Shown: positions 36,778-49,699 of the stretch, one piece after another
Layout of the letters: each line of letters begins with the position of its first letter
Position numbering within the stretch: position 1 is the first letter of the stretch
Position numbers and translations under genes: made by a program
From: Echinococcus granulosus
Lineage: Eukaryota > Platyhelminthes > Cestoda > Cyclophyllidea > Taeniidae
Assembly (NCBI RefSeq): GCF_000524195.1
Contig: NW_020170397.1
Span: forward strand, 427,917 to 491,916
DNA: 64,000 bases
Reading direction: 5' to 3'
The notes under the pieces: generated by a model
Databases searched by the model: none
What the model was told of the DNA's origin: nothing
Seen by the model: the letters and a program-made list of their open reading frames with translations, nothing else

Positions 36778-39700
36778 CTACAGCTCTTTAATCCTACACA
36801 GTTCAGGGTTTCCACGCTCCGAGCATGTTAGCTGAGGCCGTGGAATGGACACGGCTGTACGGTTATGGCCGTCGCTGGTGGATGCGCTACCAGGCGTCTT
36901 CGAAACAGTAGCGCTGACCACTCGTCTTCCTGTTAAGTAATTGTGTCTGAATAGCTTGTGGATGTAGGTAGATATCCGCAATTTCAGTCTTGAAGCCTTC
37001 ATTTACGGGGAATGCCACCACCACACCCTGTTTGATGGACGTACTGACACGGATGCCTGACGTGAAGGGGATCGCTTGTCACTTATCTCTTTCTGTGCCA
37101 CTGCCAAGACAGCATCGTCTCTTAACTTGGTAAAAAGGTGTACCTATCACCGAAACGTCACCTCGTGCCGGAAGAAGGAGGAGGGGGGAGGGCGAAAGGG
37201 CCTGTCCCATGGTTGTCAGCTTAGCCAGCATCCCAAGTAGCTTGCCTTTAAGCGCTTTCCCAGCCTCTGAGATTTATTTTCAACAAGCTATTTCTGTCAA
37301 CAAAACAAGGGGAGCAAATTGACCCAGAAGACCCAATCTTTTTTCACTAGGTCATTAAAAAGTTAAGTGGTTCTATAAGACTGTGTGGGGCCCTCAATCT
37401 TCGCGGACAGCTGCAACCCCTCGGCGTTATAGACGTCCCTATTTAAGCCATATTTTCCCTGCCGATGTGGCCTCTTCCTAAAATAGGAAGCCGCAAAAGT
37501 GACAAATGAATGTGTGCATTTATTTTCCTTAGTCAAACATGAAACAGCTTTTCCTACCTTGACCAAAACAACAAATTTGTTGTGGGGTAAGCAAGGATGA
37601 GGTTTCAGTCATCAGCAAGTTAATGCAGGTCATTCAGATTGGAAAATAGATGGCAAAATCAACGAGAATATCATCCGATCAACTGGATTTTCTAACTTAA
37701 AATATGCCCCTGTACTATACTACTAACAATGGCTTAGCGACCAACTCACAGTAGCTTCATTCTGATAATTGGCTTGGATGAGAAAAAATCGGTGCAACAC
37801 ACATGTGTGTAAGCGAGGTTTCACTACGCAGTACCACAGGCCTGTTGCCATCATGCAACGTGTATCATGCAACCAAGGCGGTTCGTGCGGCCTTCGGCGA
37901 AACTGGCTGCTATGACTTATAGTGACCTGTCACATGCATGCCACTTTGTTTATCCGCGTACATGAGAAAACGTAGGCATGCACCAGTTCCCCTCATCACC
38001 TTAAATGGCGATTTCGCATTAGAAAGCGTCGGATAAACTTCATAGGCGTCGTCAGTTGAAGTGGTCTGCTTAACGGACCTACCTTGGTGTGGTTCCACAG
38101 CCTCGAGAGCCTCCTGCAAAACACCTCAGAGAGTAAATTACGTAAATAATTTAGATGAAAAGACTTCCTGAAGAATTATGCCACTATTGATGCCTTAGTT
38201 GAGGCTCAAGGGTGAGAAATGCCACTGCATTCTCACCCTCATCCTTTCCACTCACCCGATACATGATTGCCATGTCATCACTTGAAACTTGACAGTCTCT
38301 GTAGCACTTAAGAACTTCTGAGGCTGTCAGAGCCAAAAGTGGCTGAAAATGTTTCTTTATCTTTGCTCGTATTTAGAGTCAAAAAGGGCGCACGCAGTGA
38401 CCATTTGCAGCCACACCATTTTGGAGACAGTCAACTAGCCTATGACCTTGTCAGTGCATATTCCACCTTCAAGCAGCGCTACAAAGCTAAAGTGATTCAA
38501 TTTGAAAATTTCCGTCTTTGTTGCGCAAATCACAGCTCAGGCAAACCGCACGTTCAATTCAATTAACTTGCCACGTTGTGATTGGTTCACCTCAAGGTTA
38601 TCGAGACGACTACCCTTAAAGTAGCCAATCGGGTGAGGGGAAAGAGCTAGCCAAAGGACATCATAGCAATGGGCGGATAGGAGAGGGATGGCTAAGAGCT
38701 GGGCATTAGGATCTTTTTGAATAAAGGAAAAATAGTCTTTTTTGTGGTTCTTGGGCAATATGGAGAGTTTTCGGGCACGTGTCAAATGTCAAACATCCCT
38801 TTTGATGGGGACAGTTGGACTAAACACTATCTCTGCATTTTCCGATTTAATCATCTGAACTTGCCTGTTCCTGAAGTAGTGGCCAGCATCCTGATACCAT
38901 TTCTGCTACCGCTTATCTTATAGCGTCTCAAGGGTCAATAACAATTGAAGACCCGACTAAAGTTAACTAAAATGTACTGATTTAGTTTTAATACTCAAGG
39001 TAAATAAAAAGTAGCCCAGATTAAAAAGAAATAAGTTGATAGGTTTTTTTGCAAGCAGAGCTAACCAATGCACTGAAGTGCAACCCTAAGGTCACCAAAG
39101 AAAGCCTTTGTAACATATTTTGTTACTGGAGGACAGCAGGCTCACGTTTATGGCCCCTCTGTCCACCGTCTACCTCGTGTAGGATTGTTTACTGGCAAGA
39201 TAGGGGGAGACGAGAGGGTCAGCTTTGCGTCACAGGGTGCTGGATCTTCCCCTCCAGTAGCTAAATATTAACCCTCTGCTTAGTTCGTGGCCATTAACGG
39301 TGCGCCGTAAGCAAGCCGCGGTGATGATCGGTTATGACGGTGGGTTGCTGCACTGCCCTCTTTTTTTGATAAGAAAAGGTCCAACTTCATCAATCATCCA
39401 AGTGCTTTGCCACCAGCCCCTTTCTATCTCACTTTTGTTACGTAGCTGTCTGTTAAAAATACAAATTGAAAAACTCGAGAAAGTGGGATAAATGCATGGA
39501 GAAATGTAGCGGTATCCTTTCCCCTCTGACTTCCCCTGAATCCCTCCCTCCCACCGCCTAAATCGCCGATCTCCTTACGCCTGCGATTGCGTGACGAAGC
39601 ATGTGGACTCACTTCCGATTAAAAAGCCTCGATTGCTTCTGCAGGAGGTTTTTCTCCCACATTCGAGTAGTATCAAATTCTTGATGAGGAAGTTCGTAGG

Positions 39701-42700
39701 CAACACACGACCTTCTTGGTTGATACAAAGTTCTAGACGCACTCTTTTACTATCGTGCCTTCCCTTCTACCACGAGAAGTTTAAGCCAGCCTGAAACTGG
39801 GTTGATTCCGGTTTGTAAATCACAATTGGTCGGATCGCGTAGATCAAGTTCAGCCGACGTTCTACAAGGGTCTAAAATACTGGATCCACCCTATCGGTAG
39901 ACTGATCCATGGCCACTCTTTACAGAGGTGAAGCGATATAATGAAACATTCTCCCAGTGGATGGTGGACTTCTCACTTGTTGCAGCTTTCTCCGGTGTTT
40001 GACACGGAGGCAATGAGCGGCTCGTCCAGGCGCCAAGCAGGCGACCGACACTAAGGCAGCTGAAGACCGTGTATAGATTTAAAAAGAAAAAAAAACAACT
40101 TAACTGCGTTGTTTTTGACCACATCAAGATAATAAATTTTGTGCACTTTTAATGCTCTTCTTATCTGAGCCAAATATAAGTGACGAATAACCCCAATTTC
40201 TTTAACTGGATGTCAGATCTAGGCCGCCAGAAGGTTTAGACCGAAAAAAAAGGCCTAAAGGTTTGATGGGCATCAACGATGCAGGATTTAAGTGTGTAAA
40301 CCTTTTCAAGTTGACAATCCACAGGCTCAAGCCAGCTAGGCACTCTTAACTGGTGGAAGGTCTTCAAAGATAATGAAAGCTTCGAAGTTGCAGTGGTCTC
40401 ATGGACTTGGACTTGGGGCCTTACTCCATATCCAGGCAGGTGGCCCCAGATCCCTCTTTATTAGCCTCACAATAGAGGAAGGAGGAGGAGGAGGAGGAGG
40501 AGGAGGAGGAGGAGGAGGAGGAGGAGGAGGAGGAGGAGGAGGAGGAGGAGGAGGAGGAGGAGGAGGAGGAGGANNNNNNNNNNNNNNNNNNNNNNNNNNN
40601 NNNNNNNNNNNNNNNNNNNNNNNNNNNNNNNNNNNNNNNNNNNNNNNNNNNNNNNNNNNNNNNNNNNNNNNNNAGGAGGAGGAGGAGGAGGAGGAGGAGG
40701 ATTTCCTTTCGGAATCCGGGATGGCTGTAAGGAAATTCCCACCGGACAAGTGCTTTCAATCAAATCGGCCAGATAACAAACGCTGCATCATTAACGTTTC
40801 GTGTGATTTGGACGAGACACGTTGGTGATTTGGTTTCGTTCACTTAAAAGTTGTGTGAAGTTTTTTAACAACGAAGATCGAAGAAAAGACAACCTAAGAA
40901 CTAGAGCGAGCGAAAATTTCGTATCCCCTTTTTTACCCACCAACTTTAAGTACACAAAATGTGGAAGAAAAATGAGCAAATTTGACCCCATTTTGAAGGC
41001 CACTTATTCCTCCCGTGGGGCTCCCTTCCTCTCTGGAGGTGTTGTTGAATAACTTTAAACAAATTAACATAACTTCGGCTCAATGGAACCAAAAATTGTG
41101 GTTGAAACCACAGGGACTGCAAAAGGTCCGCTTAGTTAAGCGGACACGGTCGAGGATGATTGCGAGGAACCGACATTTTCAGCTGCACACATGTGATGTG
41201 TGGGTCCCTAGTCATTAATATAGTAATTGGGTGAGCGAAATCGTGCCCAAATAAAATGGTTAAATTCAAGTTAAACAATACGTTGTTTTAATTCTTGGTT
41301 GACGGTTTAACTGACTGAAAAATTACCAGAATAATGATTCGTCTGGAGGGTGGCGACACAATTTTTATCCGAGACAGACCTCAGCTAAAGAATGCTTTAT
41401 ATAAGCATTTTATGATTTAATACTTTGTGGTAAATGCGAATTTCTATCCGATTCAAGATTTCGATCAGTTGTAGATTGTCCGAGCTGCCTGCCATAAAGT
41501 TTGCCTTTTAAGTCCTTGCCTGGGCGTCAGTTAATTACTGCCATAAAATTGGCTCTTTCACTTTGCCTTTAGGGGTGCGCAATGATCGCTTTGCTTTAAA
41601 AAGGGTTTTCGTCAAGCATTCATTTTATATATGTGCCCTTCATCATTTGAAAAAGAAGCTGATAACCCGCCTTAATGTCAGCAAATGAAGCATCCAAAAA
41701 ATAATATTTACGCATCTATGAATAGGAGGAAAGCGGAAAAGCTTCAACAGTTATAGGATTTACATTGCAACAAGAACTCGTGAAAGGACATCGTTTAAAG
41801 CGTAGGTAGCAGTCACTCTGTCGGATTTTTGACCACTCAGCAAATATCGAGTGCCTACGCATGACCTTATGATGTAAATCTGACCCTTGAGAATATTTAC
41901 CCTTAAGTTGAGATGGTAGAAAGCAATCCTTATGTAAAACCTTACGCTTCGTAAAGGTCTTGATTTACATTCCATTAGGAGTTTTCTTTCACTTTCACTT
42001 TCGGCAATCCGAAGGTAACATCTGAAATTGCTAGTTAGATTAAACTAAGGTGGTGATTAACTTTTTATAGTTTATAATATTGCAAGAAAACAACAAAATT
42101 TATTTGCTTGCCTGACTTTTTTGGTACTTATTTTTTAAAGTCCCTTTTGGGGTCTTTTTAATTCTCATGGATTTTTATACAATTGCTGAATAAAGGCAAA
42201 TAAATTTCCCTCAAAATCTACATGCCTTCTTAAATATGTATATGCACATTTGTATCCGTGTGACCTAGTTTCTTTTAAACCTCAAAAGAGTTTCGTTTAT
42301 TCCTTGACCTTAAGAGGCTTTTTAAGTCTTTTTATCAGGAGAAATCTGACCTCCTCTGTGGGAGTTGATGAGGAACCCTGGACCTGATTGTGGTTTTCTT
42401 ATTAGCTTAAATATTTTCAAATTTAGGTTGAATATTTGCTTAAATTCTGGGATAACTGCATTGAAGTCAACTTTTGCTTGATAATTTTGCTTACAGATTG
42501 TGCTTTTCATTTTTTCTTGCTGAAGAACATAAAATTTAAGCTAATTTCGTAGTCTCAACAAAAAATTCTTTCACAAAAGTGATTACTTTACCTTCAAGTG
42601 TAGGAAAATATCTGATTACTACTAAGATATTGCACCCGTCCCGATAAAGGAAGCAAAATATGAACTAGTCAAACACAATTAAAATTTCATTTTATTTTCA

Positions 42701-43471
42701 TGTCCTAATGCGATTAGGTAAGTTTGCTGGATTCTTGTTTTAGTTAGTTAACTAATTTAATTTTGTTACAATAACTACTTAATCATCCACACGTGAATTC
42801 CACTTGTTAGAAAGTTCCAGTCTCTTGAAACGACAAGGCTGTCCCTTACCACGTCTCTTTTCTATATTTACAATTGCCGTGCGCCCACACACGCAAGGCG
42901 TGGCCTTCTGGCAATGGAGTGATCAAGGGTGGTGGGTTTGACGTGACAGGCGGACCGCTGTCATGCTGATTCACTTGAGGAATGGTGGAATACAGAAGGG
43001 ATCTCTCATCACTAGTTAGTAAACACACTTCAAAAAGCTCTCGTGTTTATCAAGCGTGCGCATATAAGTGGTGGTAAACAAAGTGACTGGCATTGAGGCG
43101 CATGTCCAACTCTTAATACCTGTCACAAACGCTTGCTTCTCACACCAAGTTCTTAGTTGACCCAGCTGTAAATCGGTTTTCTTTCACTCTACACGTGACC
43201 GAGAGCTGACTCCGGCATCTTGCCCCCCCCCCCCCCATTTATCCACAATGTGATTAATTTATTTCTTCCCTAAATCGGGAACTAAGCGTTCGTTACTGTA
43301 GAGAGGTGGCAGACTCCGCAATTGCAATGCCCCTTTCTTTGCCGCATGAGGCTCCACTGGATGTTCTAAATCAGGACGTAGTCAGCTTTTCTGTTGTCCC
43401 CTCCATTGTTATTCTTCCCCTTTACTGCCTGCGCTTCAGAGAATGCACCTCCCGGCGAAAGTTGTCATTGT
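36778..43471 (-). CDS. unrecognised seven-exon protein, 3' part
   Basis: Model built from exons 43471-43426, 43011-42850, 40059-39977, 39260-39193, 38342-38256, 38113-38083 and 36929-36778 (TAG). Each has AG and GT borders, and all six junctions agree in phase (2, 2, 1, 0, 0, 1), giving about 208 residues with the 5' end missing. The visible protein has a charged, helix-like start (NDNFRREVHSLKRRHDERSL), a Pro-rich middle (GPPVTSNPPPLITPLPEGH), a block LTASEVLKCYRDCQVSSDDM with a likely helix EALEAVEPHQ, and a Ser/Thr-rich basic tail. I recognise no family. A poly(A) signal follows the stop. Exons are more GC-rich than the surrounding introns. Weak points are the very short exons and the 2.8-kb second intron, which contains a purine repeat and an assembly gap. 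Exact borders, and the reading frame of the last exon (a second frame is also open), could be wrong. Confidence 0.5.
40485..40701. repeat. (GGA)n microsatellite broken by an assembly gap
   Basis: Pure GGA/AGG repeats run from 40485 to 40573 and resume at 40674-40701 on the other side of 100 N. The gap is almost certainly an unresolved expansion of the same triplet, so its true length is unknown. Homopolymer open frames (Gly, Glu, Pro, Ser, Leu) are artefacts. It sits inside intron 2 of the seven-exon model. Confidence 0.95.
40574..40673. other. assembly gap (100 N)
   Basis: Placeholder gap embedded in the GGA triplet array. Confidence 0.99.
43223..43236. repeat. poly(C) run of 14
   Basis: An uninterrupted run of 14 C, placed between the first two exons of the seven-exon model. 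It could be prone to length error in sequencing. It does not affect any proposed exon. Confidence 0.9.
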
Positions 43472-44194
43472 CTAAAATGTCCCTTTTCAACTTGATTGCA
43501 AGTAATGCGGTGTTACAAACGCGCGGGAGATTATTGCAGTCACGTGACATCCTTTCAAATGGTCAATCATCACTCCACTGCCTTCCGCTGTTGCAATTTT
43601 CAAAGGCGTTGCATAAATGCTGAAGGCTAAACTCGACCTCTCCGCTGCACACAGCCATCAGAAATGGAATAAAGACGCGTGTCATATATGTGATACTGCT
43701 TGTGAATCACTAAATTTGTTAAAATAGGCAGCACATTATTGTAGAAGAATTAGATGCTCGCTTGAAAAATAAATACAGGACCAGAGCTGCAAACCCTCTC
43801 TTCATGGAAATAAATGTGTCTTGTTTTACCATCTCTACGCTAAGAAAAAATTTCCTCACTTTCCTCCCCAAAAAGAGCTGGGAGTGGTCAAACATTTCAT
43901 GTAAGGAAGCTTAAGATTTAGCTTAATTAGGGATTCTATTTAGTCCCAGGGAGGAGACACCTTAAAATTTTCAAGTCGCACCGAGCCATAAGTCCTTCAC
44001 TCCTGGGTGTCTGTTCGAGAAGGCAATCAACCATCACGCTTACACCTTCGAAATGATCTGCTCAAATGCTGCCCCACAAATAAAGCTAGTGTAATTATGC
44101 ACATTTTATTCTCCACTTTTAGATTTTCAGTCAACCATTCGAGTTGCGAATAGGGCAGACAAAAGAGTAAGTACGAAACTTACAGTAAACCAAT

Positions 44195-44210
44195 GTCACG
44201 TATTTGTGAC
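44195..44210. repeat. GTCAC-N6-GTGAC palindrome, copy 9 (twin left)
   Basis: The centre is GTATTT. The 25-nt spacer to copy 10 begins GCCGGGATCAGATGAGG, the same type as the spacer after copy 6. Confidence 0.9.
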
Positions 44211-44233
44211 GCCGGGATCAGATGAGGCAATCA

Positions 44234-44253
44234 GTGTCACACATGTGTGACAC
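44234..44253. repeat. GTCAC-N6-GTGAC palindrome, copy 10 (twin right)
   Basis: A perfect 20-bp palindrome, GTGTCACACATGTGTGACAC, and one of the two best copies in the window. Its centre is 41 bp from that of copy 9, about four helical turns. Confidence 0.93.
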
Positions 44254-47200
44254 TAGCAGATGTTATGGTAAAAAATTTGCAACACCGGGTCATAAGTTAT
44301 AACCTTGTTTTGAGGGAAGACTAAAGTGTGACGACAATTTGGTTACTTGGATGTGCTGTGGTATGCTATGACATGAGCAATAACTGTCACAAATAATTGT
44401 TAAGAAACTTTAAATTAACTTTTATACGAAAAGAAAGTGCTTATTCAGATCGTTGCTTTAATTAACTTCGATATAGGACTGCAAAAAGCGTTTACTTTAC
44501 CCCCCACCACCTAGGTGACAAGGCGACTGCTTACCTCGTGATTGGGTTGACACAGCTCAGCCTTCCTTATTCCCTCCCACCTCCACTTCCACCTTGATTG
44601 CCTGGGTTGTTTGCATCGCTAATACAGCAATATGCCTCGTAGGTTAGCCCTCTCGATCGAAAGGGAGAGCTAGTATTTTTTATTAATCCACGGTAGTAAA
44701 TTAATTCAGGGTAGTAATAAATTTTAATACGCTGGGTAAATACTTCCGATGGACTTAGTTCCCCATTCAAGAGTTAATTTTTCCCTTCCCCCCACCAAAA
44801 AAGACTTGTTTAAAGTTGACGGCAAAATAAAACAGAGTAAAGGGAGACATTTTGTGTGCTCTTAAAGACTGGAGCAAAAAGGTGGCTAATTCACAGGGGA
44901 TTGTTGAGGTCCGCTGTCTACAACGGCTGTTGCGTATTCGGCTACGCGGGCACCTCCCCAACCTTGGCTGCTTGTATTGCCACCCGGAAGAAACAGGCCT
45001 TCCGGCTTTACCGAGAAGCTCTTAGCTCCTGCCTACGTTGATAATATACGCTATTTTCTACTTCTGAAGGTAAGTTCAATCCCTCAGAAGGAACGCCCAT
45101 AAATTAGAGGAGGCTCAAAAACTTTTAAGTAGTATCTTCCTTTTTCCGGTAAAAAATGGGAAATCAGAAGTCGCACACCTCCCATAGCACCATTGTAATT
45201 CTTCTCATTCTAACAAATTCTATGAAACTACATATTTATCGTCAAATTTAGTAGAGTGCAGATAAAATCAAGATAATTGCAATGCTTTCTCCATCAGCCA
45301 AAAAACCATAAAATTATATTTGGAGGAGAATTATGCCACACAGTGCTCCCGTTCCATCCCGTAGTGATGCAAAGTAGCTGAGAGTCCCCATTTTATCACT
45401 TCCAAATAAAAAACCCGTTTCATCTACACCATTCAAGCCTTCATTTTGCATAATATACGGGCGAATGGTTGTCAAATGCCAGGAGGGCGTGAAAAGCATC
45501 ACCTGGTGAAATGTCGCCCAAGGAAAGGGATAAGAGGGGCAAGGTTGTCAAATCCTCTTCCTTTGCGTTGGGGAGGGGTTTAAAGTAGTGGTTTTGTCTC
45601 TCACGTCGGCCACAACGAAAAGTCGGTTAGGACACGTGTCAATGGTGATGCATTATTCATAAGAGGGAAAGGAGAGAGCGCGCCTTCCCCACCTTAACAC
45701 ACCCGTCCCAGAGTTATTTATCACCCAAACCAGTCTTTTTAAAAGTTCTTATTGCTACATAAAGCACTATGAAAAGTTTACAGCCTTGGAATTCCTAAAG
45801 CAGACGAGCTTGCCTCCTGTCACGTTCGTTCAGCCGACTTCGGGTAACCGAGAAAATTACCCTCAATCGAAATAAAGGGAAAACGGCAGGTTGACACTTA
45901 GCTACACTTTCTAATGCACATGCACATGCACATACGCACATACATAAATAAGCAATCACAGGTCCTTTGCAAGTCCGCACAAACAACCATAAAGGGCCGT
46001 GATGTAAACCAAGTAAATTTTTAGGTCATTTTGTGTTAGGTTTTGTCTTAAAAAGTACTATTTAAGAAGTAGATCTAGGGTAAAAAAACCTCATTCCGTT
46101 AATGCCTTTTTATTTCTCATTTTATTTTGCTAAAAAAAAACATTATGTATGGAAACGCCCAATAGATAGTTGGAAATTTCAGCCATAAGTGAATATAGAT
46201 TGATACCATTTTATTTAGGTTTAAATTTTCGCTGAAATATATGATATAAAAATAAGTAAATTAAGAAAACTTCATTTTTAATTGCGGCATGCTTAGCGAA
46301 TTTCCTTTACTAGTTAAAGCGTCTAAACAAAAGCCCTTCTGGAGATACAGGTGCGAACCATTTCACGCTGAGTTAATTACGTGCTACTGATACCATTAAG
46401 TAGTAATTATATTTTAATTGATCAAATTAGCATGCAGCTTATGTTCGGATTTAGAATATGCTATGAAGAATTGTTTCACTATGTTGTATAGAGTTAGTAC
46501 GGCGGTTAACATTAATTTATGCATAATTCTTGCATTTCGCTTGTTCATTTCACCACTGTTGCTTAAATAGATTTTCGCTACACAATTTAAATTACCACGT
46601 GACACCTGCAACCCACATATCGTTGCCCCCTCGGCTGCAAGTTTTCTGTTCACCTTTACAAAATTACGGTAACATTACAACCCAGATAAGTGAAATAAAG
46701 GCACAATTCCGTTAGAATTGCTTTAACTCCCATATCAGTATTCTCTTTGCGTCCTGAGTTTAAGAATCTGGAATACAACGATGCAATCATGTTTACCTCA
46801 TATCTCATGTCATCAGATATAAATTAGTAATGCATTTCACGCAATTTTTAAAAGGATAATGTTTGCCCTTACTTAATAGATTGCATATTTCAGCGACTGA
46901 TCCTCACTAGCTTGACGCAGAAGAGGGGGAAGAACATGATGTGTAAAATTATCAGGCGGTCATTGCCCCGTTAGAATTAGCCCTCGGGCTTGCATTGAAG
47001 AGGTCACAGAAATTATGCAGTTCATTCTAGAGGCACTGGGAAGTCTTAACCAAAGGAACCAAGTAAGCTTAACTGTCAAATGACGCAGTGAAACAAACAT
47101 TGATCCGCCTTGCTTTGCTTGTCTTGATCGTGAAGGCAAGTTTAGGTTACATTGACCCAATGAGGCTTATCTGTCGTTGTTACTTCGTTGGCAGCTCCCC

Positions 47201-49699
47201 TGATTGTCACGGTGTTTGGGCCTTATGTGATTCATGCCTCGTTGGCAATGTCATCCCTTCTACTGCCAAATAGACGTCTACAGTCACTAAGTGTCCAGAC
47301 GACTTCCAGCACCCCGACATTGGAATGGGGACTGGGGCTATCCTTTAATGCGTTTAAAACGCATAATTTTGCCCCATTAGTCGCTCGGGTTTTGGATTTC
47401 ACCTTTAGCGCCCTTCTGCCTCGTCGTGTAAATTGTAAGCCACTGTGATGAAATGCCAAAACTAGGAGCACTTGTTTCCTTAGTAAGGAGGATGGTGTCT
47501 GTCTCGTTATTCAAAGCACATGCTGTGGATTCCTGACTATGATACCATTTGGAAGGAGCACTGCCAAAAGGTAAGAGGACGATCGGCTAAACAAGTTCAA
47601 AGCCGTTCTTTCCTTTGAATTCAATTATCTTCCCACTGCCACCAAGTTTAGCGTCTCGAGTCTTCTTTGAACGCGTACAGAGAGACTGGATCGAAGGAAC
47701 CCACGAGACACTGAGGCTTTGGTATCATTAAGAACCTCTTTTCAGTATGGGACGAAATCTCTATAACTGAGGTCTGATAAAGCCATGTTGACCTCATTGT
47801 CATTGCCGGCTCTTATCAATTAGGTCTCATAGCAACCAAACATGACAAACATGGAATCGTCGGAGTAACTTTTGATGGCCTTCTTACCGCCCCATCCCCC
47901 AAACCTACTGATGCTTAAGATGAGGTCAAAATAAAAATTAACATCATGTTTAGCCATGGGCATTTTTCCTAATGGATGAAATGTTTCTCCTCGCCGATTA
48001 AGGCGATGTAGTTGTTTCCAGATAAACTGGGCCCTTCCACCTAACGAGAGTTAACGATAGGAACAGCGAGAAAGACATCGTCACTTATCCGCTTGGATAA
48101 CTGAGTATGGGGGTATGGTGAATGGCTGGTGGAGTATGCAGAAGACAAGGAGTGATCCTTCACTCTCGCCAATTTATAGCTTTTGGTCGACCTTAGTGAG
48201 TGGTGGTGAGATCAACCAATCTGGAGACCGCGACACTCTGGAACATTCCAGAATTATCCTTGAAAATAGAAATCTCCAGGATATAAAAAAAAGAACTTTC
48301 TTTGGGATTGTTGCCTTTCCTAGAGCTTTGGGTTTGGGTAAAAAGAGGAATAAAGGCGACTGTTATCAACATGCATTCGTTCTTTTTCCAATGGAAAGCA
48401 TGCTTAATGCAACCGTCGAAGGGGTTTAACGAGGATATTCCTGGTGGATTTACCCAGATTTGATAAGGAATGCATGGTTAAGCTGAATTCGTCCGTTATT
48501 TACGTCTAATTCTAGGGGAAGCCTATCATCACGACCTTCAAGGTATGTGCTATACTACTTAAAGGGGGGAAAGGGGTTGAACATCTTCCTCAGGTCGAGA
48601 ACGTGCTATATCTGCATTCCTTGCCGTCAAGGCAACCAATCCGTTTTTAAAGCACCGTTTAGTGGAAACATAGTTATCACGAAATGACAATGAACACGTG
48701 TCACGCATACTTAACAGTGGTTGCTAAGGTATTAGTGCAAAGGTCTTCCCCTTTGTTTTGACACCAAACAACTTCCCCACAACTGCAAGAATGCATTTTT
48801 AACGCGTGTGAACGAGGCATTTGAGCCATTGGAGCGCCTTTACTTTCACTTGTCCTTACTCCTTGCCACCTTCACCACACTTCATGTGGCTCAGTGTGTT
48901 TGATTAGTACCTGCGAAACTGCATGTTTTCACTACTAGTTGACTATTCGCCATTTGCAAGTAATGGAGTGCACCACCCTCTCTGTTACACTGGGAGATAT
49001 TTGGGGCATGGAAGATGGAAGTTGCGGGAAGTGTATCCTCAACTCATCATGCCAGTTTGTAGTGGTGACGGATTAAAGGAGCATAATCGGCTTCTAGCTC
49101 TTCTTCCTCCTCCTCACCCCTACACAGCCAATCACGCAAGAGATGACGAACTTCACCTAAATTTTTGACTTCCTGGAGCCGATTGGAGGTGAAGAACGGT
49201 TTAAATGCAACATTCTTCCTTTTGATTCCACTAATCCGGTAAACGTCCCCATGAATTATGAGGCATGGATTTGATGCGTCAGTCCATCGGTACGGTACGC
49301 TTTATTGACCTCTACTATTTCCATTCTGCCTTCTTTTGAACCCTAAGAACAATAAAATCTTATCCAACTCTGTCTGATGGATGTTACTGCTACTTGTCAC
49401 CTCAACAAAGCGAGTTTACCCCGTTTTCAGCATTGTTTAATGCATTTTCTCATCGAATTCCTTTCTACCCGAAAAGGACCTCATGAAGGTCGATTCTAGC
49501 AATGAGTCGTCCTGTGCATGACGTTTAATTAATTTCTAAATTAAAAACACATTGTAAATGGTTCACAACTTAGGATGAACTGTGAAATGAAAGAGGGAGT
49601 TAGACGAAAGTGAGACAGGAAGGCGAGTAGCCTTGATTTTGTTCGATGGCCAACATATGTAGACAAGTTGTCTTACGTCTAGGAAAAAGGAGAGCGATT

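Larger units (their letters stand above)
43472..49699. other. no firmly supported gene; possible upstream part of the seven-exon gene
   Basis: The seven-exon model begins in mid-codon, so upstream exons must exist and may lie here. A GC-rich patch at 44880-45041 is open in two plus-strand frames and one minus-strand frame; its plus-strand frame contains RKKQAFRLYREALSS, which resembles an LYR motif, but it ends shortly after. I could not fix splice sites for it. Copies 9 and 10 of the palindrome lie here, with decayed relatives at 43681-43696, 44386-44401 and 48700-48715. Confidence 0.4.

Noticed and set aside
40373..40828. Frames of poly-Gly, poly-Glu, poly-Pro, poly-Ser and poly-Leu across the N gap
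   Set aside because: Produced by the GGA triplet repeat; the gap length is a placeholder, so the frame across it has no meaning.
46592..47363. Two possible extra upstream exons of the seven-exon gene (about 47363-47285 and 46637-46592)
   Set aside because: Phases can be made to agree, but the acceptors are weak and several alternatives fit equally well, so this risks overfitting.
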